A stretch of DNA of 54,099 nt. It comes from Acidiphilium sp. 37-60-79 (lineage in GTDB: Bacteria > Pseudomonadota > Alphaproteobacteria > Acetobacterales > Acetobacteraceae). The DNA lies in NCBI GenBank assembly GCA_002279355.1, contig NCBV01000018.1, positions 1-54,099 of the forward strand. The letters are read 5' to 3'. A program made the position numbers and the translations under genes. Position 1 is the first letter of the stretch, and each line of letters opens with the position of its first letter. Below are positions 43,128-50,587 of this stretch, piece after piece. The notes under the pieces were generated by a model. The model searched no databases. It saw only the letters and a program-made list of their open reading frames with translations, and had not been told where the DNA came from.

Positions 43128-44531
43128 TTATATCAGGGAAAGGGTGGCTTGCGCCATGGCGGCGGGCAGATGAGGGGCGATGTCTTCGGCGATCAGGCCC
43201 GCGCTGGTGCGGGTGGCGGCGGCGCCGTGCAGCCAGACGGCGGCGCAGGCGGCTTCGAACGGGGGCATTCCTTGGGCGAGCAGGGACGCGCAGATGCCCC
43301 CCAGCACATCACCCGCGCCGGCGGTGGCGAGGCTGGGGGGTGCGTTGTCGTTGATCGCGGCGCGGCCATCGGGGGCGGCGATGACGGTGTCAGCGCCTTT
43401 ATAGATGACGACGGCGCCGGTTTGCGCGGCGGCGCTGCGTGCGGCGGTGAGTTTATCGGACTTGCAATCAGGGAACAGGCGGCGGAACTCGCCGTGATGC
43501 GGGGTGATGATGGTGGTGCCGCGCAGGCGGTCTGGCGCGCCCGCGCAGGCGGTGAGGGCATCGGCGTCGGCGACGATGCTGTGGTGGGCGGTGATGAGGG
43601 CGGCCAGGGCGGGGCCGGCGCGATCAATGCCGAGGCCAGGGCCGCAAAGCCAGGTTTGCCGACGGGGATCGGTCAGCAGGGTTGCCAGTGGATCGGTGGT
43701 GGTGATGATGCCGGGCGGGGCGGTGATGGGGGCGGGGGCCGCGATGGTGACGAGGCCCGCGCCGGTGCGGCGGGCGGCGGCGGCGGCGAGCAGGGCGGCG
43801 CCTGGCATGGTGCCGGAGAGGAGCGTCAAGCTGCCGCGCTCATATTTATGGCCATCGGGGTCGAGCGCGGGCAAGCGCCAGAGGCTGGGGGTATTGCGCC
43901 AGAGATTGGCGGTGATGGTGGCGCGGGCAGCGGCGGGCATGGCGATGTCCGCACAGAGGAGCGTGCCGCTATGGGCGCGGCCAGGATAGAGCAGATGACC
44001 GGGTTTGCGGACCACGAAGGTGATTGTGAGATCAGCGACGGCGGTGACGCCCCGGAGCGCACCGGTGGTGCCATCGATGCCGGAGAGAATATCGATGGCG
44101 ATCAGCGGGCGGGCGGCGGCGAGCAGGGCGGCGAGGTTGGGCGCGAGATCACGCGAGAGGCCGGCGCCGAAAATTGCATCGATCACCAGATCAGCGCGAT
44201 GGATATGGGGGTCGGCGGCGACCAGGGGACCGTGCCAGCGTGCGGCTGCGGCGGCGGCTTCGGGCGCGGTCGGTGGGCCGAGCACCGGCGCAACGGCGAC
44301 GGGCCAGCCCCATTGGGCCAGCAGGCGGGCGGTGACATAGCCATCGCCGCCATTATTGCCGGGACCGGCGAGGACGAGCACGCGGCTGGGCGGGTAATGA
44401 CGGCGGATGGCGTGGGCGACGGCGCGTCCGGCATGCTCCATCAGTTGAGCGAGGGGTGTGCCGTGGGCGGGGGCAGCTTGATCGATGGTTGCGAGTTGGC
44501 TGGGTGTGAGAAGCGGTTCCATTGCGATCAT
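43128..44531 (-). CDS. nnr: Bifunctional NAD(P)H-hydrate epimerase / dehydratase
   Basis: This 467-residue metabolite-repair fusion has an N-terminal YjeF_N epimerase domain (VLVLAGPGNNGGDGYVTARL, then LVIDAIFGAGLSRDL) and a C-terminal carbohydrate-kinase-like dehydratase domain (RGTTIITPHHGEFRRLF, and ATAGAGDVLGGICASLLAQG near the end). Together they convert damaged NAD(P)HX back to NAD(P)H using ADP or ATP. Two in-frame ATG codons (44531, 44522) are possible starts. It precedes the transketolase-like gene by 25 bases on the same strand. Confidence 0.94.
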   Translation of the reverse strand: MIAMEPLLTPSQLATIDQAAPAHGTPLAQLMEHAGRAVAHAIRRHYPPSRVLVLAGPGNNGGDGYVTARLLAQWGWPVAVAPVLGPPTAPEAAAAAARWHGPLVAADPHIHRADLVIDAIFGAGLSRDLAPNLAALLAAARPLIAIDILSGIDGTTGALRGVTAVADLTITFVVRKPGHLLYPGRAHSGTLLCADIAMPAAARATITANLWRNTPSLWRLPALDPDGHKYERGSLTLLSGTMPGAALLAAAAARRTGAGLVTIAAPAPITAPPGIITTTDPLATLLTDPRRQTWLCGPGLGIDRAGPALAALITAHHSIVADADALTACAGAPDRLRGTTIITPHHGEFRRLFPDCKSDKLTAARSAAAQTGAVVIYKGADTVIAAPDGRAAINDNAPPSLATAGAGDVLGGICASLLAQGMPPFEAACAAVWLHGAAATRTSAGLIAEDIAPHLPAAMAQATLSLI

Positions 44532-44667
44532 GTTGGCAGGTGCGGCGGCGGGGGCAATATGTAATCGGATGGGTGGCGACGATGATTGAGAAAATTACGG
44601 GACCCTATGGATGATTTGCGGTATGATTGTTACGGCTTGAGTGTGGATCAATGAAGGGTGGATGGTG

Positions 44668-45288
44668 ATGGCGATTGTGATTGCGATTGCGCAGCAAAAA
44701 GGCGGGGCGGGGAAGACCATGCTGGCGGCCCAGCTTGCGGTGTGGTTCGGGATGGAGCGGCGGGTGGCGTGTATTGATATTGATCCACAAGGCTCGTTGA
44801 CCGCGTGGGGATTGCTGCGGGCGGATCAGGCGCGGGCGCGGGCGGATGTGACGGTGCAGAGCGTGACCGGCTGGCGGCTGAGCCGGGCGCTGGATCAGGT
44901 TCGGGCGAGCCATGAGATTGTGCTGATTGATACGCCGCCGGTGCTGGACGGCGATCAGGCGCGGGCGATTCGCGAGGCGGATTTGGTGCTGGTGCCGCTT
45001 AATCCCTCGCCGCCGGATTTATTGGCGGCGGAGGCGACGCTGAAGCGGGCGGCAGAGGAACGGCGGCGGGTGGCGCTGGTGTTTAATCGGGCGCCGGCGG
45101 CTTCGCGGTTGCGGCGGCGGCTGGAAGTGGAAATTGGGGCGCGCGGATTGTTGTTGCTGCCCGCTTTGGGCAACCGGATGGCGTTTGCGATGAGTTTTGC
45201 TGAAGGTTTAGGCGTTGCCGAGGCGGCGAAACCGGGATTGGCGGGCGAGGAATGTGCGGCCCTCGGCGCGGCGTTGCGCGATCTGTGA
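44668..45288 (+). CDS. ParA/MinD-family ATPase without ParB partner
   Basis: This 206-residue ParA-type ATPase has the deviant Walker A AQQKGGAGKTMLAAQLA, VACIDIDPQGSLTAW (Walker A' region) and VLIDTPPVLDGDQA (switch/Walker B). No parB-like gene or obvious centromere repeat adjoins it, so it is an orphan of the ParC/MipZ-sized class rather than the chromosomal segregation pair. The start is chosen at ATG 44668 after AAGGGTGG; ATG 44662 is in frame. It is divergent from nnr. Confidence 0.87.
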   Translation: MAIVIAIAQQKGGAGKTMLAAQLAVWFGMERRVACIDIDPQGSLTAWGLLRADQARARADVTVQSVTGWRLSRALDQVRASHEIVLIDTPPVLDGDQARAIREADLVLVPLNPSPPDLLAAEATLKRAAEERRRVALVFNRAPAASRLRRRLEVEIGARGLLLLPALGNRMAFAMSFAEGLGVAEAAKPGLAGEECAALGAALRDL

Positions 45289-45333
45289 CATAAAAATAGT
45301 CTGGACGGCTTATTTGTAATACATTTTTTCTTT

Positions 45334-45360
45334 CAAAAAATAGGGTTTCAGGCGAAACCC
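45334..45360 (-). terminator. Minus-strand intrinsic terminator downstream of phoB
   Basis: On the minus strand GGGTTTC and GAAACCC form a 7-bp stem with a 4-base loop, followed by TATTTTTTG. That is a good U-tract terminator for the pstB-phoU-phoB transcript, about 200 bases past the phoB stop. On the plus strand it lacks a T-run. Confidence 0.6.
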
Positions 45361-45396
45361 TCTTGCGTTGTGATAATTTTTCGGTAATTAAACATT

Positions 45397-45504
45397 CGTG
45401 GCGCTTGAGAGGACTTTTGGTCACTGAGCGCCAGCCGCCAAGTTTAGGGAGCCTCTAAAGCATCGAAATGATGCTGGCCGATCCTTTGGGTCGGCCTTTT
45501 TTTT
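45397..45504 (+). ncRNA. Candidate small RNA in the parA-phoB gap
   Basis: No plus-strand gene lies directly upstream of the strong terminator at 45476-45504 within this gap. The stretch before it can fold: TGGCGCT/AGCGCCA (45399-45405 with 45427-45433) and GCATC/GATGC (45460-45474) are perfect short stems. GAGAGG (45407-45412) could alternatively pair with CCTCTAAAG near 45452. A weak promoter (TTGCGT at 45363, TAATTA at 45385) would place the 5' end near 45397. I see no tmRNA, SRP RNA or RNase P signature. This is inference, not a known family. Confidence 0.35.
45476..45504 (+). terminator. Strong plus-strand intrinsic terminator
   Basis: GGCCGATCC and GGGTCGGCC form a 9-bp stem (one G-U pair) with a TTT loop, followed by eight T residues (45497-45504). 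It lies about 190 bases after the parA stop, too far for a simple parA terminator given the hairpins between, and points to a separate RNA. Confidence 0.85.
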
Positions 45505-45558
45505 GGGCCATTGGCGATGAAGCCTCGAGCCTGATTTTTGAGATGAAATTTTTTGGGG

Positions 45559-46263
45559 TCAGGTGGTTTGCGGGTCGAGCGCGTAGCCGGCGGCGCGGAC
45601 GGTGCGGATAAGATCCAGCTCATTGGGGCCGTTGATGGCTTTGCGCAGGCGGCGAATATGCACATCGACGGTGCGGGGTTCGACATGGATGTCCCGGCCC
45701 CAGACCGCGTTGAGCACGTCTTCGCGGGTGAACACGCGCTTGGGGTGGCGGAGAAAAAACTCCAGCAGGCGAAATTCGGTGGGGCCGAGATGCAGCAGGC
45801 GGCCGCCGCGCACCACGCGATGGGTTGCGGGGTCGAGATCGATATCGTGGAAGGTGAGTTTGGTTTTGGCTGGGGCAGTGCCCGCACGGCGCAGCAAGGC
45901 GCGGATGCGCGCGATCAGCGCATCGGGCGAGAAGGGTTTGGTTACGTAATCATCGGCGCCGGTTTCCAGGCCGCGCACCGCATCCTGATCCTCGGCGCGT
46001 GCGGTGAGCATGATCACCGGCAGGTTACGGGTGGCGGGGCGGCGACGGATTTGGCGGCATAATTCGATGCCGGACAAAGTGGGCAGCATCCAATCCAACA
46101 GCATCAGATCGGGCGGGCATTCGGTGATTTTGGCCAAGGCTTCGGTGCCATCGCCCGCTTCATCGACCTTAAAGCCTTGTTTTTCCAGATTATAGCGCAG
46201 CAAGGTGACCAAAGGCGCTTCATCCTCGACGACGAGAATGGTTGGGCGGGCGGTTTCGCTCAT
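45559..46263 (-). CDS. phoB: Phosphate regulon response regulator
   Basis: This 234-residue OmpR/PhoB-class regulator has a receiver domain (VVEDEAPLVTLLRYNLE, phospho-acceptor Asp in LMLLDWMLP, and the conserved Lys in DDYVTKPFSPDAL). Its winged-helix output domain contains RLLEFFLRHPKRVFTREDVL and VDVHIRRLRKAI. It activates phosphate-starvation genes, probably including its own operon through the Pho box at 47892. AGGAG 7 bases upstream supports the ATG. No phoR kinase gene follows. Confidence 0.95.
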   Translation of the reverse strand: MSETARPTILVVEDEAPLVTLLRYNLEKQGFKVDEAGDGTEALAKITECPPDLMLLDWMLPTLSGIELCRQIRRRPATRNLPVIMLTARAEDQDAVRGLETGADDYVTKPFSPDALIARIRALLRRAGTAPAKTKLTFHDIDLDPATHRVVRGGRLLHLGPTEFRLLEFFLRHPKRVFTREDVLNAVWGRDIHVEPRTVDVHIRRLRKAINGPNELDLIRTVRAAGYALDPQTT

Positions 46264-46284
46264 GATGGCTCCTGGGGCGACTGA

Positions 46285-47001
46285 TTAGCTCTGGGGGGCG
46301 GCATAGTCGGTGGACAGATCGCCTTTGGGGCGGGTGTCCGGCAGGGTTTTACCGGTGGCGGCGTAAAAGGTGAGTTCGGCCATGTTGGTCGCGTGATCGC
46401 CGATGCGTTCGAGGTTTTTGGCGATGAACAGCAGATGCGTGCAGGGCGAAATGTTGCGCGCATCTTCCATCATATAGGTGATGAGCTCGCGGAAGATGGT
46501 GGTGTAGAGGTCATCGATCATTTGATCGGCGCGCCAGACGGTGACGGCTTTGGTGGCGTCCGCTTCGCTGAACGCATCGATGGTGAGTTTGAGGTTTTCC
46601 TGCACCAGCCGCGAGATTTGCGCGAGGCTGGCCAGCGGGTAGGCGGGGGTGACTTGGTTCAGCACGATGGTGCGCTTGGCGACATTGGCCGCGTAATCGC
46701 CGATGCGTTCCAGATCGGTCGTGGTTTTCAGGGCGGCGACGACGTGGCGCAGATCATCGGCGACGGGCTGGCGCAAGGCGAGGATGCGAATGGCGAATTG
46801 CTCGATGACCCGCTCTTCGGCATCGACTTTTTGATCCTGCTCCACCACGCGGGCGGCGAGTTCGGCATCGCGGTTGAGCAACGCGCGCACAGCATCCGAT
46901 AGGGCGGATTCGACCATGCCGCCCATGGCCGCGATCATGTCGCGCAGGCGGGCGAGGTCGGTCTCGAAGCTGGTGAGGATGTGTTTACTATCTTCGGGCA
47001 T
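46285..47001 (-). CDS. phoU: Phosphate signalling complex protein PhoU
   Basis: This 238-residue all-helical PhoU has two repeated three-helix domains, each with a conserved block: VAALKTTTDLERIGDYAANVAK and LLFIAKNLERIGDHATNMAE (metal-binding E-x-x-x-D motifs). PhoU links the Pst transporter to PhoR/PhoB signalling and holds the system off when phosphate is plentiful. It lies 19 bases after pstB and 21 before phoB. AGGA precedes the ATG. Confidence 0.95.
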   Translation of the reverse strand: MPEDSKHILTSFETDLARLRDMIAAMGGMVESALSDAVRALLNRDAELAARVVEQDQKVDAEERVIEQFAIRILALRQPVADDLRHVVAALKTTTDLERIGDYAANVAKRTIVLNQVTPAYPLASLAQISRLVQENLKLTIDAFSEADATKAVTVWRADQMIDDLYTTIFRELITYMMEDARNISPCTHLLFIAKNLERIGDHATNMAELTFYAATGKTLPDTRPKGDLSTDYAAPQS

Positions 47002-47020
47002 GATGTTCCTTGGCGCGCGG

Positions 47021-47824
47021 TTAGCCGAAGCGGCCGGTGATATATTCCTGGGTCCGGCGTTCGCGCGGGGCGGTGAAGAGTTCGGTGGCGGGGGCGCATT
47101 CGACCAGTTCGCCGAGATAGAAAAAGGCGACGCGATCGGCGCAGCGGGCCGCTTGCTGCATATTATGGGTGACGATGGCGATGGTGAAATCGCGTTTCAG
47201 CTCGTCGATCAATTCTTCGATTTTCAAGGTCGAGATTGGGTCGAGTGCGCTGGTGGGTTCATCGAGCAGGAGCACTTGCGGGCGCACCGCGATGCTGCGG
47301 GCGATGCAGAGGCGCTGCTGCTGACCGCCAGAGAGCGCATTGGCGGATTGGTTCAGCTTGTCTTTGACCTCGCCCCACAAGGCGGCGCGGGTGAGCGACC
47401 ATTCGACCCGCTCATCCATCGCGGCGCGCGAAAGGCGCTCATGCAGGCGCACACCGAAAGCGACATTTTCGTAAATCGATTTCGGGAACGGCGTGGGTTT
47501 TTGGAACACCATGCCGACGCGCCGACGCAGGCGGTTCAGATCGATCCCGGGGGCGAGAATATTTTCGCCATCGAGCAACACTTCGCCCTCGGCGCGTTGG
47601 CCGGGGTAAAGATCATACATGCGGTTGAGCACCCGCAGCAGGGTGGATTTGCCGCAGCCGGACGGGCCGATCATCGCGGTGGTTTGCCGATCGGGGAAAT
47701 CGATCGACACGTCACGCAGGGCGGCGACCTCGCCATAGTAAAAACGCAGGGCGCGGACGGCGATGCGGGGAATGGCGGTATCGCTCATCGCGACGGGTTC
47801 GATACGAGCAACGGCGTCAGGCAT
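47021..47824 (-). CDS. pstB: Phosphate ABC transporter ATP-binding protein
   Basis: This 267-residue PstB has Walker [20 protein letters not shown], the typical [15 protein letters not shown], signature [16 protein letters not shown] and Walker [14 protein letters not shown]. It energises phosphate uptake. The start is set at ATG 47824 after AAGGG; the frame extends to 47878 but that part would run into the promoter. The pstS, pstC and pstA genes are not upstream here; an unrelated peroxiredoxin gene is. Confidence 0.93.
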   Translation of the reverse strand: MPDAVARIEPVAMSDTAIPRIAVRALRFYYGEVAALRDVSIDFPDRQTTAMIGPSGCGKSTLLRVLNRMYDLYPGQRAEGEVLLDGENILAPGIDLNRLRRRVGMVFQKPTPFPKSIYENVAFGVRLHERLSRAAMDERVEWSLTRAALWGEVKDKLNQSANALSGGQQQRLCIARSIAVRPQVLLLDEPTSALDPISTLKIEELIDELKRDFTIAIVTHNMQQAARCADRVAFFYLGELVECAPATELFTAPRERRTQEYITGRFG

Positions 47825-47891
47825 GGGACCCTTCTCATTTCGGGCGCGCTGCCCGGCTGGAGGATGAATACAGGACACTCATGCCACGACA

Positions 47892-47920
47892 ATGACAGTT
47901 CGGTGAAGCTTTTATGACAA
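47892..47920 (-). promoter_or_regulatory. Pho box upstream of pstB
   Basis: On the minus strand three 7-mers, TTGTCAT, GCTTCAC and CTGTCAT, begin exactly 11 bp apart (plus-strand 47914-47920, 47903-47909, 47892-47898) with an A-run between the first two. This matches the 7+4 periodic PhoB-binding pattern (CTGTCAT-N4 repeats). The nearest edge lies 68 bases upstream of the pstB ATG, the right distance for an activator-replaced -35 region. Confidence 0.75.
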
Positions 47921-47963
47921 TCACCCGCCAATTTGGCTAAATCCGGGCAAATTGGCGGGTGAT
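47920..47963. terminator. 16-bp perfect hairpin after the peroxiredoxin gene
   Basis: ATCACCCGCCAATTTG and its exact complement (47948-47963) enclose a 12-base loop. It lies 14 bases beyond the peroxiredoxin stop and abuts the Pho box by one base. It lacks a T-run on either side but is stable enough to insulate the two minus-strand units. Confidence 0.6.
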
Positions 47964-47977
47964 GCGGGGGGGCAAGC

Positions 47978-48622
47978 TCAGCCGTGGGGCAGTTTGGGTT
48001 GCTTGACCAGGCGCAGATAGGGTTTCAGGGTTTTGAAACCTTCGGGAAAGCGCTGCTTGGCTTCGTCATCGGACACCGAGGTGACGATGATGACGTCTTG
48101 CCCGTCTTGCCAGTCCGCCGGGGTGGCGACCTTGGCGGAATCGGTGAGTTGCAAACTATCGATGACCCGCAGGATTTCGTTGAAATTGCGACCGGTGGCC
48201 ATCGGGTAGGTGAGGATCAGGCGGATTTTTTTGGCCGGATCGATGATGAAGACCGAGCGCACAGTGGCGGTGGTGCTCGCGTTCGGGTGGATCATGCCAT
48301 AGAGATGACTGACTTTGCGGTCATGGTCGGCCAGGATCGGGAAATTGACCTGTTGGCCTTGGGTTTCTTCGATGTCTTTGGACCAGCCAACGTGATTTTC
48401 ACCGGTATCGACCGACAGGCCCAGCGGCTTGACGTTGCGCTTGTCCCATTCCGGCTTGAGGCGGGCGACGGCGGCGAGTTCGGTGGTGCAGACCGGGGTG
48501 TAATCGGCCGGGTGGCTGAACAAGATGCCCCAGGAATTGCCGAGATAGCTGTAGAAATTGAGTTTGCCCGCCGAGCTATCTTGATCGAAATCGGGGGCTG
48601 TGTCGCCAAGTTGGAGTGACAT
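47978..48622 (-). CDS. 1-Cys peroxiredoxin (Prx6 type)
   Basis: This 214-residue thiol peroxidase has the motif HPADYTPVCTTE with peroxidatic Cys45, the only cysteine in the protein, so it is a 1-Cys enzyme needing an external reductant. The long C-terminal domain (RNFNEILRVIDSLQLTD, then TPADWQDGQDVIIV) is typical of the Prx6 branch. GGAGA precedes the ATG. A large hairpin follows the stop. Confidence 0.94.
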   Translation of the reverse strand: MSLQLGDTAPDFDQDSSAGKLNFYSYLGNSWGILFSHPADYTPVCTTELAAVARLKPEWDKRNVKPLGLSVDTGENHVGWSKDIEETQGQQVNFPILADHDRKVSHLYGMIHPNASTTATVRSVFIIDPAKKIRLILTYPMATGRNFNEILRVIDSLQLTDSAKVATPADWQDGQDVIIVTSVSDDEAKQRFPEGFKTLKPYLRLVKQPKLPHG

Positions 48623-48694
48623 CCGATAATCTCCGTGAAGGTTGAGTTGTTGGGGATATGGTTCGGTGCCGCAGCAATGTCCACCGCGCCGTGC

Positions 48695-49684
48695 TTAGGG
48701 TTGGCCGAATAAAGCCGGGGCAGCTTCCTTGGCGGTGAACACGCAGCGAACATTGTGGGCGCAGCCGGGGATGATGGTGAGGCGGTGGCGGCCATGGGCC
48801 AGATCGTGCTGATCGTAGGCGGCGTAGGCGATGCCGCGACCGAGGCGGTAGCGGCCTTGGGTTTCCGCAGCGCAGTTTTTTTCCAGCAGGCGATAGGCGG
48901 TGCCTTTGCCGGTGCCATGATCATGGGCGGCTTCGAGATAATGGATATTGGCGGCGGCGTAAGCCATGCGGGCGGCGGCGGCGCTGCGGCCGAGATAAGA
49001 AGGGAGGTTTGCGGTGCCGAATTTCCAATCATTATAGGTGGGGCAACTGCGCGGATGCGGGTGCGGGCGGGTGCGATTGAAATAGAGAAAGGCGCTGGGA
49101 TCGGCGATCACGAAGCGTTCGCGCACCGGGCGGCTGGGGGCGGCGGCGAAGGCGGCGTAGCGCTGGGTGAATTGCGCGCCGGCGGAAAAGCCCGCGATGG
49201 TGATGGTGCGGACCGATGGGTAGCGGCGGAGCGTTTGATTGATCAGCGCGTTGAGCGCGCCGAAGGCGGTGACCGGGGTGTTGAGCGCGGGCGCACCGCT
49301 GAGCCAGGTGCCGCAATGCCAGAGCGCGTTGGTGGCTGTGGGGTTCGGCATGCCGGGGAAATGGCAAAAGCGGGCCGCTTCGGCGCGGGGGACTTGGAAG
49401 ATGGGTGCGATGATCAACGGGCTGCTGGTTTTGCCATCGAGAGCCGCGCCGAGGGCGGCGGCGCTGAAGGTGCGGTTCGCGTCACGCGGATAGCCTGCGA
49501 TGACGATCAGCGCGCTGACCGGCGTGGGGTTCGGCGGCTGGGAGGCAAAATAGGATAGGGTTTTGCCGCCGGCCAGCGCCACCTGCGCGATCGGCGGATT
49601 GGCCGCGCGGGCGTTTGGCGCGCATGCGGCGATCAGGGTGAGAGCGGTGAGGAGAGCGGTGATGAGAACGGGCCAACATTTCAT
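48695..49684 (-). CDS. Secreted alpha/beta hydrolase
   Basis: This 329-residue exported protein has a lipoprotein-like or Sec signal (MKCWPVLITALLTALTLIAA, then CAPNARA). The mature part has a hydrolase nucleophile elbow GFSAGAQ within TITIAGFSAGAQFTQRYAAF. The late histidine of the triad is probably in IPGCAHNVRC or HGTGKGTA. Several Cys pairs could form disulfides in the periplasm. I do not know its substrate. There is no clear ribosome-binding site; the start is chosen by the signal peptide. An FNR-type box lies 86 bases upstream but is placed for the divergent gene. Confidence 0.75.
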   Translation of the reverse strand: MKCWPVLITALLTALTLIAACAPNARAANPPIAQVALAGGKTLSYFASQPPNPTPVSALIVIAGYPRDANRTFSAAALGAALDGKTSSPLIIAPIFQVPRAEAARFCHFPGMPNPTATNALWHCGTWLSGAPALNTPVTAFGALNALINQTLRRYPSVRTITIAGFSAGAQFTQRYAAFAAAPSRPVRERFVIADPSAFLYFNRTRPHPHPRSCPTYNDWKFGTANLPSYLGRSAAAARMAYAAANIHYLEAAHDHGTGKGTAYRLLEKNCAAETQGRYRLGRGIAYAAYDQHDLAHGRHRLTIIPGCAHNVRCVFTAKEAAPALFGQP

Positions 49685-49769
49685 TGGTTGGTTGGACCAT
49701 GGGATTTCGCGGGCGCGCAAGCCCCCTCCCCCATTGCGACCGTCGACTGCCCCTTTGGTGCTCGCGCAT

Positions 49770-49809
49770 TTGATTTGGATCAAGGATGGCGCGCATCCGA
49801 CACGATAAA
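49770..49809 (+). promoter_or_regulatory. FNR/FixK-type box and -10 element before the CBS-BON gene
   Basis: TTGATTTGGATCAA (49770-49783) is a perfect TTGAT-N4-ATCAA site for FNR/FixK/Anr regulators. A -10-like GATAAA at 49804-49809 would give a start near 49817, placing the box centre at about -41, the class II activator position. The controlled unit would be the CBS-BON gene and, 50 bases after it, cydDC. Confidence 0.75.
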
Positions 49810-49835
49810 AGGAGCGCAGAGTTTTGGAGGGTATC

Positions 49836-50537
49836 ATGCATATCAAGGACATCATGACGGTGAACCCGATCACGGTTGCGCCGGAGACCACGTTGAGTGA
49901 TGCGGCGCGGATTATGCTGGATCAACACGTGTCCGCCTTGCCGGTGGTGATCGGCGGCGATGTGCTGCGCGGGATTATCACCGATGGTGATTTGCTACGG
50001 CGGCCTGAATTGGACACCGCCCCGGATATTGGCTGGTGGCGTGGATTTCTCGCGCCCGAGACCTCGGCGAGTGCGTTTGTGAAGACGCGCGGGCGGCATG
50101 TGGGCGAGGTGATGACTGCGCCGGTGCGCAGCATCGCGGCAGACGCGGCACTCGGCGATGCGGTGGCATTGATGGCGAAGCTGCACATCAAGCAAGTGCC
50201 GGTGGTGAATGGCGACCGGTTGGTTGGGTTACTGGCGCGGCGCAATATTCTGGCGGCCTTGGTTGATCGGCTGCTGGTTGTTGATGATGTGGTGCGCAGC
50301 GATGATGCGATTACGACGGCGATCAGGCATGCGATTGCGACATCGAAATGGGCACCCAAGGGCACGATCAATATTGCGGTGAAAGACGGGGTGGCGATGC
50401 TGTCCGGCTCGGTGTTTAGCGAGGCGGAGCGCCAAGCGCTGGTGGTGATTGCGGAGAATAGTGCAGGGGTGCGCAGCGTATCGGAGGATTTGGCGTTGAT
50501 TGATCCGGTTAGTGGCTATGCCTATGGCTCGTTTTGA
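49836..50537 (+). CDS. CBS-domain pair with C-terminal BON domain
   Basis: This 233-residue cytoplasmic protein has two CBS motifs (HIKDIMTVNPITVAPETTLS, and VGEVMTAPVRSIAADAALGD) followed by a BON domain (TINIAVKDGVAMLSGSVFSE). CBS pairs bind adenine nucleotides and act as energy or redox sensors; BON domains are thought to bind membranes or phospholipids. GGAGG 5 bases before the ATG sets the start. A perfect FNR/FixK box precedes it, so expression should rise at low oxygen. Confidence 0.88.
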   Translation: MHIKDIMTVNPITVAPETTLSDAARIMLDQHVSALPVVIGGDVLRGIITDGDLLRRPELDTAPDIGWWRGFLAPETSASAFVKTRGRHVGEVMTAPVRSIAADAALGDAVALMAKLHIKQVPVVNGDRLVGLLARRNILAALVDRLLVVDDVVRSDDAITTAIRHAIATSKWAPKGTINIAVKDGVAMLSGSVFSEAERQALVVIAENSAGVRSVSEDLALIDPVSGYAYGSF

Positions 50538-50587
50538 GCGTGGCGGCGATGGGCCTGGGCCGTCGAGGGTGAAGGCCTGATTGGACG

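Noticed and set aside
43062-44564. Plus-strand open frame of 500 codons opposite nnr
   Set aside because: Glycine-rich shadow of the NAD(P)HX repair gene; the minus-strand product has all family motifs.
45289-45504. tmRNA, SRP RNA, RNase P RNA or 6S RNA
   Set aside because: The conserved core motifs of tmRNA, SRP RNA and RNase P are absent and the long rod with a central bubble of 6S RNA could not be drawn; kept only as an unnamed small-RNA candidate.
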